From Glandiceps talaboti (Eukaryota; Hemichordata; Enteropneusta; Spengelidae), in the NCBI RefSeq assembly GCF_964340395.1, contig NC_135554.1, positions 7,462,975-7,526,974 on the forward strand: 64,000 bases of DNA, written 5' to 3'. Shown one piece after another: positions 46,033 through 61,000 of the stretch (its first letter is position 1; each line of letters opens with the position of its first letter). The notes beneath the pieces are model-generated. The model was not told the origin of the DNA and did not search any database. It saw nothing but the letters and a program-made list of their open reading frames with translations. The position numbers and the translations under genes are program-made.

Positions 46033-49000
46033 AAATATATTCCAAAAGGAGTTTATAGCATCAGTGAAAGGTAGGGGAATGCTTGAGAATGGAATATGTA
46101 CATCTCTTATGGTGGGACCTAGGGGTCTCGCCCTAGAAGCCCTGGAGGTTTTTTAGTATGCAGGACGGCCCTTTGGTTAATTAAGCAAATTCCGTATCCT
46201 ATATAACTGTATCTGTGTCATTACGATACATACATATATACAGCTTATGTCATCAGACTTAGTCAAAATATCGACACTTAATATAAGTATGATATGCCGG
46301 GGGGGGGGGGGGGGGGGGCTTTGCAATGCAGAATTTAATATCAACTTACAGTCGCATTTAGTTGTCGCTCTTACATTTGGACTTAAAGCACCGCCACCAC
46401 CTACACCAGGTCTGTATGTCTTTACAGCAAATATGTAGTCAGTGTTGAATGATAAACCATCGACCACTAAAGATGTTTGACTTGGAGGGACAACTTTAGG
46501 ATACGCAGTATAGTCGTTCTCACTGGTCTTCTTGTACCATACTTCGTACTTTAATATTGAACCATCACCAATATCAACTCCACTTTGCCAGGCATTCCAC
46601 TTTACCGTGACTTGATACTTTTCGATATTTTCTATAAGTGGACCGTCTCCTAACACTGGTTGATCTGAAATATGCCAAATATGAAAACATTGTTAATTAT
46701 TATTTTTTGAATACTTGTACCTATCAGGTTTGAATATTTGAAATGATTACCCTAAACTCAATTGGACAATTATTCCCGAAAGGAAAAGACAGTCCAAGTT
46801 GACTGTTAATTATCCACACACAAAATGTCTTTGTAGCCAAATTAGGCAGGCACAGAAGCACGTAAGACTTTATACAGCCCCATCTCTTGACAGACGAGAA
46901 ACATTTTTCATAATCTCATGGAGCCATTTTCAAAGCGACTGTTTGCCATTTGCTCACAGCTACCTACAGTCAAAAGGATTTAAGTAATTTTGTTTTCAAT
47001 TAAAGAATAGTATAGTATGTCATGGTCAATGTGATAACAGCGTGTGATAAAAATGATTGAATACATTGTACATATAAGAAAGCAGATCTAAACTGGATAA
47101 GTTTGAAAAAAGATGAAGCACAAGCTTTTCGAAAATTTATATACATATTATCATATATCATATATTATCAGAATTATAAAATACTCAGTTACTGTACATG
47201 ATATACCTCTTATTGGTAAATTAACTATATACAATTTGAGTCTTGCCTTATTTGTTATTGTCAATGTATGTCACAATTTGAAACTACATGTATATGAAAT
47301 TCGAAGCTTCCGACTTATTTTTTTCTGTTAACCAAACGTCGTTATCAATGTATCAATGCAAACAACGTATTATTATATAACTACATCAATAACTTTTATA
47401 AGGCATGCGCACTCAGTTAAAGTTTATATTTGTCTCAACATATATACATTGACTTCTATAATAGGACTTTTTCATGAACAATTACACCCTTGGCTTTTAT
47501 CACAGCCAACTGCAATAAGACGAATCGGATGTGCAGTGGCTGTTGCAAACAAAGTGTTAAGTTTTTACAAACGAACTATTACTATTGTATTGGTTGGCAC
47601 TGCCATGTCAATTGGGTTATTCTATTATCTATTTCAGAAGTTCTCTAATTGTTGACATAGGTTTGCGCAGTTTAGATTTCCATCGAATATACATATATGG
47701 TAGATCTGGTAGTATATGATTTTATAAACTTACCAAATGCCCTGGCTTTAATTTATAAATGTTGTCCCACCACTATATGTAGCAATGCATTTCACATTTT
47801 CAGTTTCAGGAACGCCATTAAAAGTATGTGTGCGAACATAGTTAGGATGCACTCCGTCTATAGGTGATGTAGGAGAATATGTGCGTGATTCTATTTCTAT
47901 TATGACAGTTGTCTGTACATTGCCTTGAAGTTTTTCAATTGCTGAAAAAGTTTTCCAATTGCTGACGTAGGTTTGTACAGTTTAGATTTCTATCGAATAA
48001 ACAGATATGCTAGATCTGGTGGTATGTGATTGTATAAACTTACCAAATACCGTTGCCCCAATTGTTTTATCTGTTGTACCACCACTATATGTAGCAATGC
48101 ATTTCACATTTTCACCGTCAGTTACAGACACGCCATTAAAAGTATGTGTGTGAACATAGTTAGGATGCTCTCCGCCTGTAGTTGATGTAGGTGAATATGG
48201 GTTTGATTCTGTTTCCATGGTGACAGTTGTCTGTACATTGCCTTGTACTATACATGTGAAAGTGGTAGGTTGACCGGAATTTACTATCGCATGGGTTAAG
48301 GAGGATATAGACGGAAGACCATCTAAAAGAAACATAAACAATAACGAGTCAATATGTAAAACAGGGCTAAAGACTGATATCATGAAATATTTCAAGATAC
48401 ATGTATCTTATATATTATTTTACTCTATAAGTGAGTTAGCCATATAAAGCTACACTTGAAGCTGCAATTAGACCCTTTTTACAAACTCTCTTATTTGAAA
48501 TAATGACTTACTAATAATATCGATAACACTGCATAGTAGGGGCACCTATACCTATACATATTTCAGGCATGGTGAAATATTTCCAAATAAATTCATTATT
48601 GGTCCCAACCTAAGGGTCAACACACCAATGAACAACCCTTTCAACTAGGAGTTTATTACTACTAGGGATATAATCAATTTGTATTTACATGTACCCAGTC
48701 GAATTATTGGTATTTGAACTATTGTCAGTGAATAGATTGTTGTCTGATTGGAAAGGGGAGAATAACCCAGTTACAACAAGTCCAAGTTTAACGAGCATAG
48801 ATTTCTTAGTCGATCCTATGTTTTTTTTAAAATGTTTTTAGCTTGAACATCCATTATATATCAAAAGTCTTCTGTAGGCAATTGAGGAAGTAAAACGCCA
48901 CCTTTTTGTGTCCATTGTGATATAAACAAGCCACGCTATAGCTAGTACAAATAATGATCTTATAGAAAGGTGTTTTTCGTAATTGTTTAGTAATTATAAC

Positions 49001-52000
49001 TATTGTATAATAACGTCCGATCAGTAGATGTTTACACTCACGGCATAATGCGTTAATTTGGGCAAATGGTGAGTTTGTTCTAGCAAGCTACTAATTAATG
49101 CAAAGCTGATAAAATCAGATAAGACAGTGATATCACTGAGGTAGGAAAAAAGAGAGAAAAAAATGAGAGGAAACAGTATTTAAAACTTTATTTGAAATAT
49201 ACAGAAAATAATATTAGAAATCCGGAAAATCGCTAGAACAAAAATGATTAATTGTCCTTTTCCCTATTGTCTGAACGACGTCGACAGTCTAGAATACACC
49301 AGATTTAAACTGAATGCCCTTCCGTAAGGGTAACGCCTTGCTATCATAAATATAATTCAAACTCCCTTTTCAAACCACACATTGCGCCCTCACTGTGCAC
49401 TGAATATATATAGGTCAATGTAAAGGTCACCAGTGTTACTACAATTTTGCGAAGTAATACACGTAGGCTAGATAAATAGATCATGAACAACAGTGTTGAA
49501 GACCAACAATTTATTTCTGTAGGCTTACAGATTTCATAATATTGTTATAAATCATACTTTATTATACATGATGAATGTGTTCAATGAAAGTGCACATTTC
49601 CTGAGATACTGCGTTAATTACACGATCACATGGCTCACACCAAACAGCAGTAGCTTGATATTGGGAGAAATTACAAAACAACAAGGTAAAATTAGAAAGT
49701 TCAACGTTAATATCATACTTCCTAAATTCATATCGAAAATCTACGGGATTTAAATTGAATGCCTCCTGTAAGGGAATCACCAATTATGCAAATTACCCAT
49801 TAAAATGATATTAAAACAATATGGTAATGAACGTTTTTCGACAAAGCCTTAGTATTGACAATAATTCATTATGCGAAGTGGTTCCCTAAATCTTTAGGTG
49901 AAATCGGCGGCTTTTATAGTACATGCACTCTGTTACAGTTAACGTATGTACTAAATTGTAAGGAAATTGAAGTATGCAGTCTAAATATATTGCCTAACTA
50001 CCAAAACTCACTAATTAAGCAAATTCTTCTTTAACACTGAATTGTATTGAGATTGAAGAATGAATTCTTAAGTCATAGCCTAATTACCGAAACTCATTAA
50101 TTATGCACATTATTCATTTACATCGTAAGGTACATCAACAAATCTTATAGGACAAATGTATTTCGTTATATTTAATGAATATACTAAATTATATCGAAAT
50201 TGAAGTATGCAGTCTTAAAGGTATGACTGCCTGGGCCTGGGACCCTATTTTGCATATGACTGACTGTATGTTTGGAGGTGGAGAACTTGTGATGACTCAC
50301 TGGCAAGTAATCACCAAAATATAAACATTCCCTATCTGGGGTGTTCACATGCAAATGCCGTATATTTGAATAATCCTGAGTGACACACAATCTAAACAGC
50401 TGTTTGAAGGGGAATTTGTCTCATTTGGAAAGCTTGTTTCATTCTATGAAACAAACAGACTGATTTTCAACCAATTTGTGTATCAAGTTACCATCCTACA
50501 ACATTCACAAACAATTTGTACACGATACATGACCTGTGTGTTTCTGGGAGCACAGAAAATATGCTGAAAAACAAGACCCAGAAGCTAGTGTTCTGTACAG
50601 CAGTTTGAATTTCCCGCATTTGCATAGGTTAGCCATAATCCTCTTTATATAGGGCAGTTCAGTGTATGTAAAAAGGTTTCCAATTTTACCGACTTTTTGC
50701 CTCCAAATGATGTAGTTTTCATGGTTGATTAAAGATTTGTATGACATTTTTGACAAAAATACGATATTAATAATGAAAAATTGATTTTTTTTGGAAATCT
50801 GCGATGAGCATTTTGCTTCGGGCGTCTTCGGAAAATTGCGTCACAACCAGAACACGATCGCTGTGTCCATGTTTTTTTAACCATGCTTGAACGTTGCGTG
50901 GTAGAGAGGACGTCAACGATTGAGTCTACACTGATTTTCTCACAAAAGATTTGGGAGTTCTAATCAGCCTGCTTCTTTTCAACATACAGAGGATAAATTT
51001 CCAAACGTTTTCAATGATGTCTTAGTACTGCACAGCTCTCAAACTCACGAAAAACGATCATGAATTACAACATGTTGTGTCCTCGTGCATGGTGTACTAC
51101 ATGTATTACAGCACTAGCAATGATAAAGTTTCTTTTGTTGGCTGTGATTACGAGTCCTAATGTTGAATTGAAAGTTATTTTACCAGATAAGAAACATAAA
51201 TTACACTTTCAAAGAACATACTAGTATAACATTACGAGCTGGTAACACATAATGGGAATTTGTACTTGCGCTAGCAACGTCTTCGTAACGGCCCACTGCT
51301 CAGATGAACAACAAAAACGAAATACGCTCATACGCACTACGGTACTTTTCACACGTACCGTACAGTGAACTTCCTTTTAGACATATTCATGACCTTATTG
51401 TATGACTTTGGTTTCCTTGTCAGTGAATGAAGACCAGTCATTTATAAATGCAAAATTTAATGCATTGTTCGCAAGGTTGAGAGCAGTTAAATGTGACTGA
51501 GAGTGAGACCAGAGCCAGAGGTTCATCGGGCTGTCTAGCGTGTTCTCCAGTCCGGAGCGTGTCTAGTCACATGTTGAGCGGCTGTAGCGGTAGACCTCCG
51601 AGTCGCCCTGCTACCCTGGCACGCAGTGTATCCTCAGTGCTCACCGTCAATAAATTATTTCGCCGTTCCTGAACTGTTCTGATTTTTTCTGGTAATGATG
51701 ATTTCACAAAATCCTTTAAAGATTGACAACCGATCATACCTTCAATTTTACATAGACGCTCACATGAAATATACGAATGGCGGTTCAAACCACAGCTGCA
51801 GACATGCATAATGGTTGTTGACGATGTTATTGTCGACAGACTAAATAATACTGACTGGTAAGTTATGATAATAAAAAGTAGATATTTAAAATCAGCAGAT
51901 GAAGGAAAACATTGGGTCGAAATTTCGAAAGTAGTTGTCCCATTGAGATCGTAACACCGTAACAGTAGTACTATTTAGTTGGATTATAATCGACTTGCTG

Positions 52001-55000
52001 ACTACACAATATGTGTACGCTGAAATGTGTTTGAACCACAGGCATTTGTTTCCCGAGTTATGTCTCAGAATATTTCTATCAGAATACAATAAAATGTCGA
52101 TAATATCGTTAATATTGACGTATTTAGCCAACTATATATGGAAGGGGTACAATTACACTTGTTTCTGTGATCGCACAGGTTCACTCACCGCGAAAGGGAC
52201 AAGGTGAAATGTTCGAAATGTTTGCCCACTACAACGGCCGGTTGAAAGTTCATGTTTATGTACGGTACTATAGATACTAATGACGGTCTGTCTGTCTTCT
52301 TTCGCCGTGAGTGATGAAACCTGCGCGATCACAGAAACAGAGTGTAATTTTACCCCTTTCATATATAGTGAGCTAAATACGTCAATATTAACGATATTAT
52401 CGACATTTTATTGCATTCTGATAGAAACATTCTGAGACATAACTCGGGAAACAAATGCCTGTGGTTCAAACACATGTCAGCGTACACATATTGTGTAGTC
52501 AGTAAGTCGATTATAACCCAACTAAATAGTACTACTGTTACGATCTCAATAATGGGACAACTACTTTCGAAATTTCGACCCAATGTTTTCCTTCATCTGC
52601 TAATTTTAAATATCTACTTTTTATTATCATAACTTACCAGTCAGTATTATTTAGTCTGTCGACAATAACATCGTCAACAACCATTGTGCATGTCTGCAGC
52701 TGGGGATTGCTGTTTGGCTGTAGTCGTGGTTTTGGTCGTGAATCATATATAAACGGTACAATACAAGCATCCCCCACTACCGCATCATCTTCGTCATCAC
52801 TAGTACTGCATTTATTGTTGTCATTGTCAATTTTGACTTCTAAATAGTGGAACGTGGTTCCACTAGAATGGCTATCCCATGTTATGTAATCGGACATATT
52901 CGAAGTTCGTTCTGGTCGTGACGTCATGAAATACATAAACAACTTCGGCAATTTCCGGAATTTTTCCAAAAAATCATGTTTTTTATAATTAATATCATAC
53001 TTTTGTCAAAAATGTCACACAAATCTTTAATCACCTATGAAAACTATGTCATTTGCAGGCAAAAAGTCTGAAAGTTTGGAAACCTATTTACATACACTTT
53101 AAGATATAGCCTAATTGCCTAAATTCATTAATTATGCAAATGATCCATTGAGACTTAAAGTTACATCCACAAGCTTGATAACGTATATGTAATATACATG
53201 TTTTTGATATTTGTACCAAATTATATGAAGTTTGAAAGTTGAATTAGATATAGATATAGACTAATTGCTGAAAACCGTTGATTATGCAAATAAGTCATTA
53301 ACATTTATTGTATGTTTACCAAAATCAGATCTTCCTTTTTACCATAAGAAAGATGTGTACTAAGTTTCATATCAATTGACCCAGTCGTTTTGGAGAAAAA
53401 ACATGACACACACACAGACATTTCTGCCTAAAGTATCTCCTTCCTTACGGAAGGAAAAATGGTACACATGAGGTCTGCATATCAACTATATTCACATTGT
53501 ACGGATTTGCCTTGGATATCGTTACATTACTAACAATGGCTGTCTTCAGGATTAAAACAAATTGTAGTCCGTTAGCTAGAATGTCCACGTCGTTTGCGCT
53601 TCGACTGCAATATCGTTCGTCGTAGAAGAGAGCTAGGCGTAGACCAAGTGTACAGAGCCCGTCTAACGGAGTCCATACGCAATCCTAATCTATCCAGAAA
53701 CGTTCATTCGTGGTGCATCCACTGATAACATCAAATCGAAGATCAGAGAAAACCGAAAACAACGAGTTACAGATATCATCCAAATATAAACATATCCTGG
53801 TGTAATATTACCTGTTTGGCAGTTCAGACCAATAAACCCCACAACACACGTCGATGAACATACACCAGTAGTCCTATCACATGGTTGAAGACAGTTACAG
53901 TTGGTGCATATACCATTCTGATTAAATTTGTAAGCATCACAACCTTACAAAAGACAGGAAAAGTAGTTGTCATTGAAATAAAAAGAAGCTTCCCAGTCAA
54001 GGTTTTATTTGGGAAACTCGCCAATTGACAACAATTCAAAAAGACTAGACATTACACCATAATAATTTCATTCAGCATCAACATTCTGAAATATGTTTGC
54101 ATAGTAATACATACATAACTCATGATTGTAATTACTTGATATATTGAGAATAAGATCACACGTTTATCACATTGCTAGAGTGCAGAATATCATATTTTAC
54201 TGGTTTCGTTGCCAAACTGTATTACACGTTTTTATATCGAGGTTAGATTCACTGTTAAATAAATGCATTACGTTAATGGCCACCTTTTGTCACTTTATTG
54301 TGTAAATGTAAATGTTTTTTAAATAATATATGTGCTTCCTCAAAATCTAAAATACACTGGACAAACCTCTAATAACAAGCACTACAATACTACTTACCAT
54401 GAACATTAGCCAGGTAACAGTTTGGTATATTACTATCTGTACGATCATCGAAACAGCAATCTCTTCCAAGACAGTCAGCCATATCGTTTGAACTGCAACT
54501 TACGCGATTTGCAGCTGTGATGTCACATTCGTCTTTTTCATATAGGAAACATGAGAGAAGAATCAATACATATATGTGAGGAAACAGTATGCAAGATAAA
54601 TACGTACGCAATTTCGCTTTAATAAAGCATACAACGGTGTAACCCCCCCTCTCCTCCAGATACACATCATATGCATGACTGTTGTTATCTTTAGTGAACA
54701 CTATGTTTAAGTATGTATACCATTAATGTAAAGCTTAATGTAGCATAATATCTTGGAAGTGTGACAATTAGCTCATTAAACTGTGTTGTGTTTTTAAGCA
54801 CATAATTATTTAAAATTTGCTGATTGACACTGAAATATTGTAAGATGAGATGTAAAATTATGTTGACAAAATAAATTGGAACTAGTCTTGGAACATTTAC
54901 AATTCAACTTTAGTTTATCTTCCCTATGAATACGTAGGCTTGACGGAATAACAAAAGAAGGTAAAGTAAATTATACGTACGAGCTAAAAAACAATACTTT

Positions 55001-58000
55001 AGATGGTCATATCGTCTATGGAACCAACAACAACCCATTTCGAGACATTCTACTCTCCACACTTTTGGATCGGCATGACCGCACATGTTTCGTTGTGATT
55101 CTTCCATAGAACATCTTTCTAAGTAATGCATATATACGGTAATAATGTAATGGTTATGTGAAAAAGTTACTACGAACTAACATGCATCACCCCTAAATAA
55201 ATAACTATGGTAATATGAAGACATCAGGAGATTTATAAACTCTAGCTTATTTGTAGGATGATTCATAAAACGTGATAATTTGAATACAGTTGCACACGTT
55301 CTAAGGCAGAAAAAAAATATATCTACATTAAAATTAATAGTTCGATATCCCCAGATGTAAAAAGAATGCCTCCCGTAAGTGCACAACCATAGACTTTTGT
55401 TCTTACGCACGTTTTTAATACACAATTCTGAGCTATAGGTATTCATAAATGATGTGCCTCGTAATTGGAAAATTATTTATATAAAATTCAAAGTTTGCCT
55501 AAGATACTGCCTAATTATTGAAAAAAACGTTAATCTTGAAATGAATCATTACGATTATAAGCTATAAAGGACACTTGCACTTCTTTACCATCAGTACATT
55601 TGCAGCGTGCATTCTAAGGCCTAAACAAATTGTTCGCTTCCGGTTACCGGACCACACTTACTTGTTCACTGCCGACCATAAACATTGTTTAGTATTTGTG
55701 ATAAAATAAATTAAAATCGCGAAATATGTGAAGCCTCGCAAGAAACATATAGTGAATGAGGAAAAATCTGTCTGTAATCGGAACAACATTATTCTGTTTA
55801 GGACTAATGATATTACTTAATTATCAAAAATAATTGTAAAGGCAATTTGAATATCACACTTAAAATAACATAAAAAATGACATCGAACACAAGTGTATTG
55901 TTATGGTTAATGTATGTACCAAATCATCTGGAATTGAAGAGAATGCACGCTAAATGTGCGTTTTTTTATTATTAATATACGGTATACCAGTACATATGAA
56001 ATTTGAAGCTTGCATTCTCAGATATTCGATAACCTAATGATCAAAATTCTTTCACTGTGTAAAACGCGAAAGAACATAATACACTTGCACGTTTTAACAT
56101 AAACAAATACAGCAAAGAATATGAAACTCGAAGCTTGAAATCTAAAGACACAGCTTAAATACCGAAAACCACTAATCCATGCAAATGATTCATTAGCGGG
56201 TTTTCACCTAAGCACTTATACCGACGGTCAACTACGATCCCCTCGTTAATGTGATATTCATATGCAAATGCGGACGTTAACCTGAATGAACACGACCTAA
56301 ACAACAATACAGACTCATTAGTCTTTTGACAATATTTAACGTCATTGAAACCATCTGTAATTCTATATGCAAATCTTTAGATTCCACCAATCAAAAATTG
56401 TGGTATTGCCCAGACACTGCAGCAGTAGCCGGCGGTTTTAGAAACAGGAGTTCTCTCAACTTGAGAACATTGTAGCGTCATTGGCTAACGTTGGAAGACT
56501 CTGGCATGCAAATTATAATGAGATGTCCATTGAAATATTGAAGTATCAGGTTAAATCATCCTTAACGGAAGACAAACTTTGCACTGTATCTAGACAAAGA
56601 GTAGAACTGTGTTGATTGGCAAGGGCATTTATAGACTTCTCTCTAAGATCTAATATTTTACTGACTTAATAATTAGAAAGTACGAACCATGAAAATTAAA
56701 AGGTCGAAATATTCACGGAAATAACCCGTTAATCCTCATTCGACATGCGTTCGTAGGTTGTCTAGCCTGGTTGCTTTCAAAGTGGAAGTGAAGAACGTTA
56801 ATGGTGCTACTCATGTTCTGCTTTAATTCCATGAATTTGACAAGACATTTTTGTGGCAACCTTTATTTGTCAAAGGTGAAACTCCAGAGTAAAAGTAGTA
56901 AAACATAGTTATAGTTATACATGTACTTGGAATTCAACAAGCTCCGGTGATTCTCCCCAGTACGTAGTCGAGCAGCACAGTTACGCAACCATATCGTACC
57001 ATTACTTGTACTTACTCTTTGTCATGTTAATTTCCACAAGTCGACTTTCGTCGAAGACGCTAACTATTGTCAATGAATTATTTAGTGGGTGTTCACCTGT
57101 AGAAGCACTAATTTAGCCAGGAGCACACTAGAACAATCAGCTGAGTAAAATTTCACTGGTGACAATTTCCTCATGCCAATCCCTCTCCTGTGAGGGCAAA
57201 TTTTGGTGAGATTTTGGTCGTGAGCCAAATATATAGCGTGTTTGATAATTTTGGCTAAGAGTGAATATTTCCTCATGTGTGCACCTGAATGTGAGCATTC
57301 TTCTCACGACTTTCTCATAAGAGCGCATGCTTTGCGATAACATAATTACAAAATGTTTGCCTCATTCTAAAGCACAGATTAATAAACTTCTACTAATTTG
57401 GAAATTTCAGAGTATCAGTCCAACTACAATATTGAGCGGGTCCCAGGTGTTATATTCGGAAACAGTTCTTGAAGATGCTTGATGATTTAGGAATAAAACC
57501 AAGAGACCAGTTTCCAAAGTTAAAATTCTTTATTTTTCCGACGTTTCGGTCTTTCACAGAAGACCTTCCTCAGGGTACTAAAAATGAATAAAAGCAGTGA
57601 AAAGGACCGGTTAAAAACTGGATATTGGGCAGTGATACAATAAAAGCATAAAATATAAAAGGATACTTGGTAAAATGATACAGGTGAATAAAAAAGTTCG
57701 AAAAATGGAAGTGTTGAACAAAATAAAAGACTTACAAAGTGGTTCAAACGGCACACAGGTAAACTACGTGTCAACCGAGCGGATCATGGATGTTACTGAC
57801 AAGTGATTGAGAAAGGCCCACCTAGCTGAGTGTAAATTTAAAAAGGAAATGAATGGGCTAGGGGGTATATAGAACAAAGGGGGTCAAATGGGTTACCAGT
57901 CTTTTTTGTTCAAGCCGTTTGGTGAAAGTGTATCTAACTCATGGATTATTTTAAGTTCAAGCTGTTTTCTAATCTTATCTGTTTTGGAAAATACTTTACA

Positions 58001-61000
58001 GAGTCCTGAGAATTGGAAATCATTCATGCTGTGACATTGACTGTTAAAATGAGCGGCTACTGGGGTGTCCTTGTGTGTTTTGATACTGTATATGTGTTCC
58101 TTGATACGTACACGAAGTTCCCGTTTTGTTTCTCCTATGTATAACATGTTACATTTTGGACAGTTGATGACGTATATTAAGTTCCTTGTGCTGCATGTTA
58201 GTTGTCCAGTGATCGGGTATGATTTCTTTGTCATGGGGTTCGTGATTCTGTCATTGTTGTGTATGATCATTGAAGGGCACACTTTACATTTGTTGCATGG
58301 CTTGCAGTTCCCCGGGTCTTTACTTTTTGTTGTTTCTTTGATGTTGGCTCTTACCAGGATCTTTTTGAGATTGGGCGGTTGTTTATAGGAGACAATAGGT
58401 GGTGTATGAAAGGTATCTTTGGTTTGTTGATCAGAGTTGAGTATGGACCAGTGTTTACGAATTATGGTGGATATGCTTGGTAGTGATGGATGGTAGGTTA
58501 AAACAAATGGTATTCTTCCTTGTGAGTCCTTATTTTTGTCCTTGTATTGAAGCAGGTGATTGCGTTGAGTATCTCTGGCTTTCTGGATGGCATTGGAAAT
58601 TGTAGTCTGTTTATACTTTCTATTAGTTAGTTGGTGTTCTAGTTTTTTTGTTTCAGCGGTGTATAGCGTGTTATCCGAGCATATACGTCTGTATCGTAGA
58701 GCTTGACTATAAGGGATGGATTTGAAGACATGGCGTGGATGACAGGACGATGGCAGAAGATATGAATGTTTATCAGTGGGTTTGCTGTATACGGTTGTAT
58801 GGAGTTCGTTGTTCTTTATGAACATCTTTGTGTCAAGGAATGCAATTTCTGAAGTGCTGTGTTCCATGGTGAATTGGAGTGTAGGATGGATCGAATTGCA
58901 GTGAGTATGGAAGTCAGAGAGTTGTTGATCGCCGTGTAACCAGATGAATCTGACGTCATCGATGAATCTCTTCCATTTTTCTGGTTTGAGTGGAGAGCTG
59001 GATATGATTTCCTTTTCCAATTTTCCCATTGCTATATTGGCATATGATGGGGCCATTTTACTGCCCATTGCTGTTCCTTGTATTTGTAGATAAAATGTGT
59101 CGTTAAATTTGAAGTAGTTTTTGCTCAGAATGAATTCGATCATTTCGGTGACTAGTTGTGGATGTGGAGTTGTGGTATTGTTCTCTTCCAGTGCTTCTTG
59201 TACAGCCTTTATTCCATATGGGGAATATTTGTATACAGAGATATGACATCCATTGTGACTAGAGTGGCAGTGTCAGGCATTGTGATGTTCTTGATATCTT
59301 GTAAGTGATGAGTGGTGTCTTTAATATGTGATGGTAGGTCATGTACGATAGGTTACAGAATAAAGTCAACATATTGTGCCAGCGGGGTTGTAAGAGATTG
59401 GCATTGTGGGATAATTGGCCGTAGTGGTGTGTTCTCCTTGTGAATTTTTGGTAGTCCGTAGAAATGTCCTGGCTTCGGTTCTTTAGGTATCAGCTTGTTA
59501 GAGAGATCACGTGATATCCATTTTTTCTGTTCCCATCTTTTAATTCTTCTTTCAAGTTGTTTTAAGTAGAGATCCGTTGGGTCTTCATCAAGTTTTCTGT
59601 AGAAGTTTGTATTATCCAGGTGTTTCATGCATTGGTCTATGTACCATGGTGTATCCATGACTACGATACCACCACCCTTGTCTGCTGCTTTAATGGTTAT
59701 ATCATCTCGATGTGAAATTTCGTTGATTGCTTTCCTCTCTCCTTCGCTTATATTGTTGTATGTTTTTTTTCTCCAATTTTTTCGTTCTAAAATGTCTTGT
59801 TCTACTGCATTCAGGAAAGCTTCAAGGGTTATGTTTTGGTTTGGAGGGGGGTTGTAGTGAGATTTTTCGCGTTTGAATGGACCGGCTTCGTTCACTTGTG
59901 GATTACTTTGATTCTCTCTATCTCTATAGAGGTATTTAAGTCTGCATTTTCGTTTAAATTCACCAATATCTGATTGTAGTTCATTCAAGTTGATATGATT
60001 GGGTGTGGGGCAAAACATAAGACCTTTCGAGAGAACACTAGCTTGAGCCTCGGTTAGTTGACTTGATGACAGATTTTTGACAATTGAAGTATCTGGTGGG
60101 GGTGGAGTTGTTTGCTTTTTTCTGTTTGAGTGTCTATTGTTTCTTTGCTTCTTGTTAAAACGTCGATTCGGTTTACTGTGATTTCCCGGATGCATGCGAT
60201 CGGGTTGGTCTTCGACAAGACGTTGCAGTTTCGATCTTTGTTTGTTTATTCTAAGTTGTCTTAATTTAGTTGTCATCGATGATAGTTTTTCATGAACGTG
60301 AGTTAAGTCAATGGGGTGGAATTTACCTTTCATCTCTTCTTTTGTCTTCTTGATGTCACTTTGAACAGATGATAACACTTTCTTGTTTTCTTTGATCAAT
60401 AAATTTATGCAAGTCTTTTGTGTTCGGAGTAATGTGAATTTCCATTTTTCATTGAGGTGTTGATTGTAGCCATTAGTATGTGGACGAATTTTAATTTGTA
60501 GTCCAGTTGGTGTCACATTCCGTTTACGGTGTTGTGTTAGGTTTTGGATATGACATTGGAGATTGACATTCTTTTGTTCGAGTTTCTTCAGGCGGTTGAA
60601 AAAGTTCCACTGTATTCTACTCAACTTCTACGTCAATAACTACGGTATTATCATAGTTTTATAAAACTCTCAACCTGATAACATTGTGACATCATTAGCT
60701 GACGTTGTACAAGTTGGTATGCAAATTAATGTTATGAGATGTCCGTTGAAATATTGAAGTGTCAATTTCAACCAGTTCAACCATCTTTAACGGAAAAGAA
60801 ACTATGAAGTGTATCAAAACAAAAGAGTTGAAATGTTTGGGGTGAAATTTACCAAAAATTATTGCTATTTGGTTTGTATATGACAGAGTTATATTTTGGT
60901 AGAACTGCTCAATACACACCGGTGAATTTGAAATAGCCAAGCGAAAAACAATAATTAGAATAGAAAATGTATTGTTAATTGGTCCGAGAGAGTCAATAGG

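Larger units (their letters stand above)
50219..53098. mobile_element. TTAA-flanked 2.9-kb unit with inverted repeats and P2X7-like exon pieces
   Basis: TTAA occurs at 50215-50218 and 53099-53102. Removing the unit restores the surrounding tandem-repeat sequence (GCAGTC-TTAA-GATATAGCC). Inverted repeats of about 140 bp lie at 50661-50800 and 52960-53098 (AGTGTATGTAAA, AGGTTTCC). Inside is a large palindrome and two minus-strand coding-like pieces. TTAA duplication is typical of piggyBac and Kolobok elements. No transposase was identified. Confidence 0.6.
49310..53465. mobile_element. Second pearl-like element in copy A (EGF-Ig intron), split by the TTAA unit
   Basis: The ends carry GAATGCCCTTCCGTAAGGG at 49312 and CCTTCCTTACGGAAGG at about 53445, the latter a short hairpin. 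Units with AATTATGCAAATTA occur at 49780-50210 and 53100-53300. The matching copy B intron (9643-10991) lacks it, so this insertion is specific to A. Confidence 0.5.
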
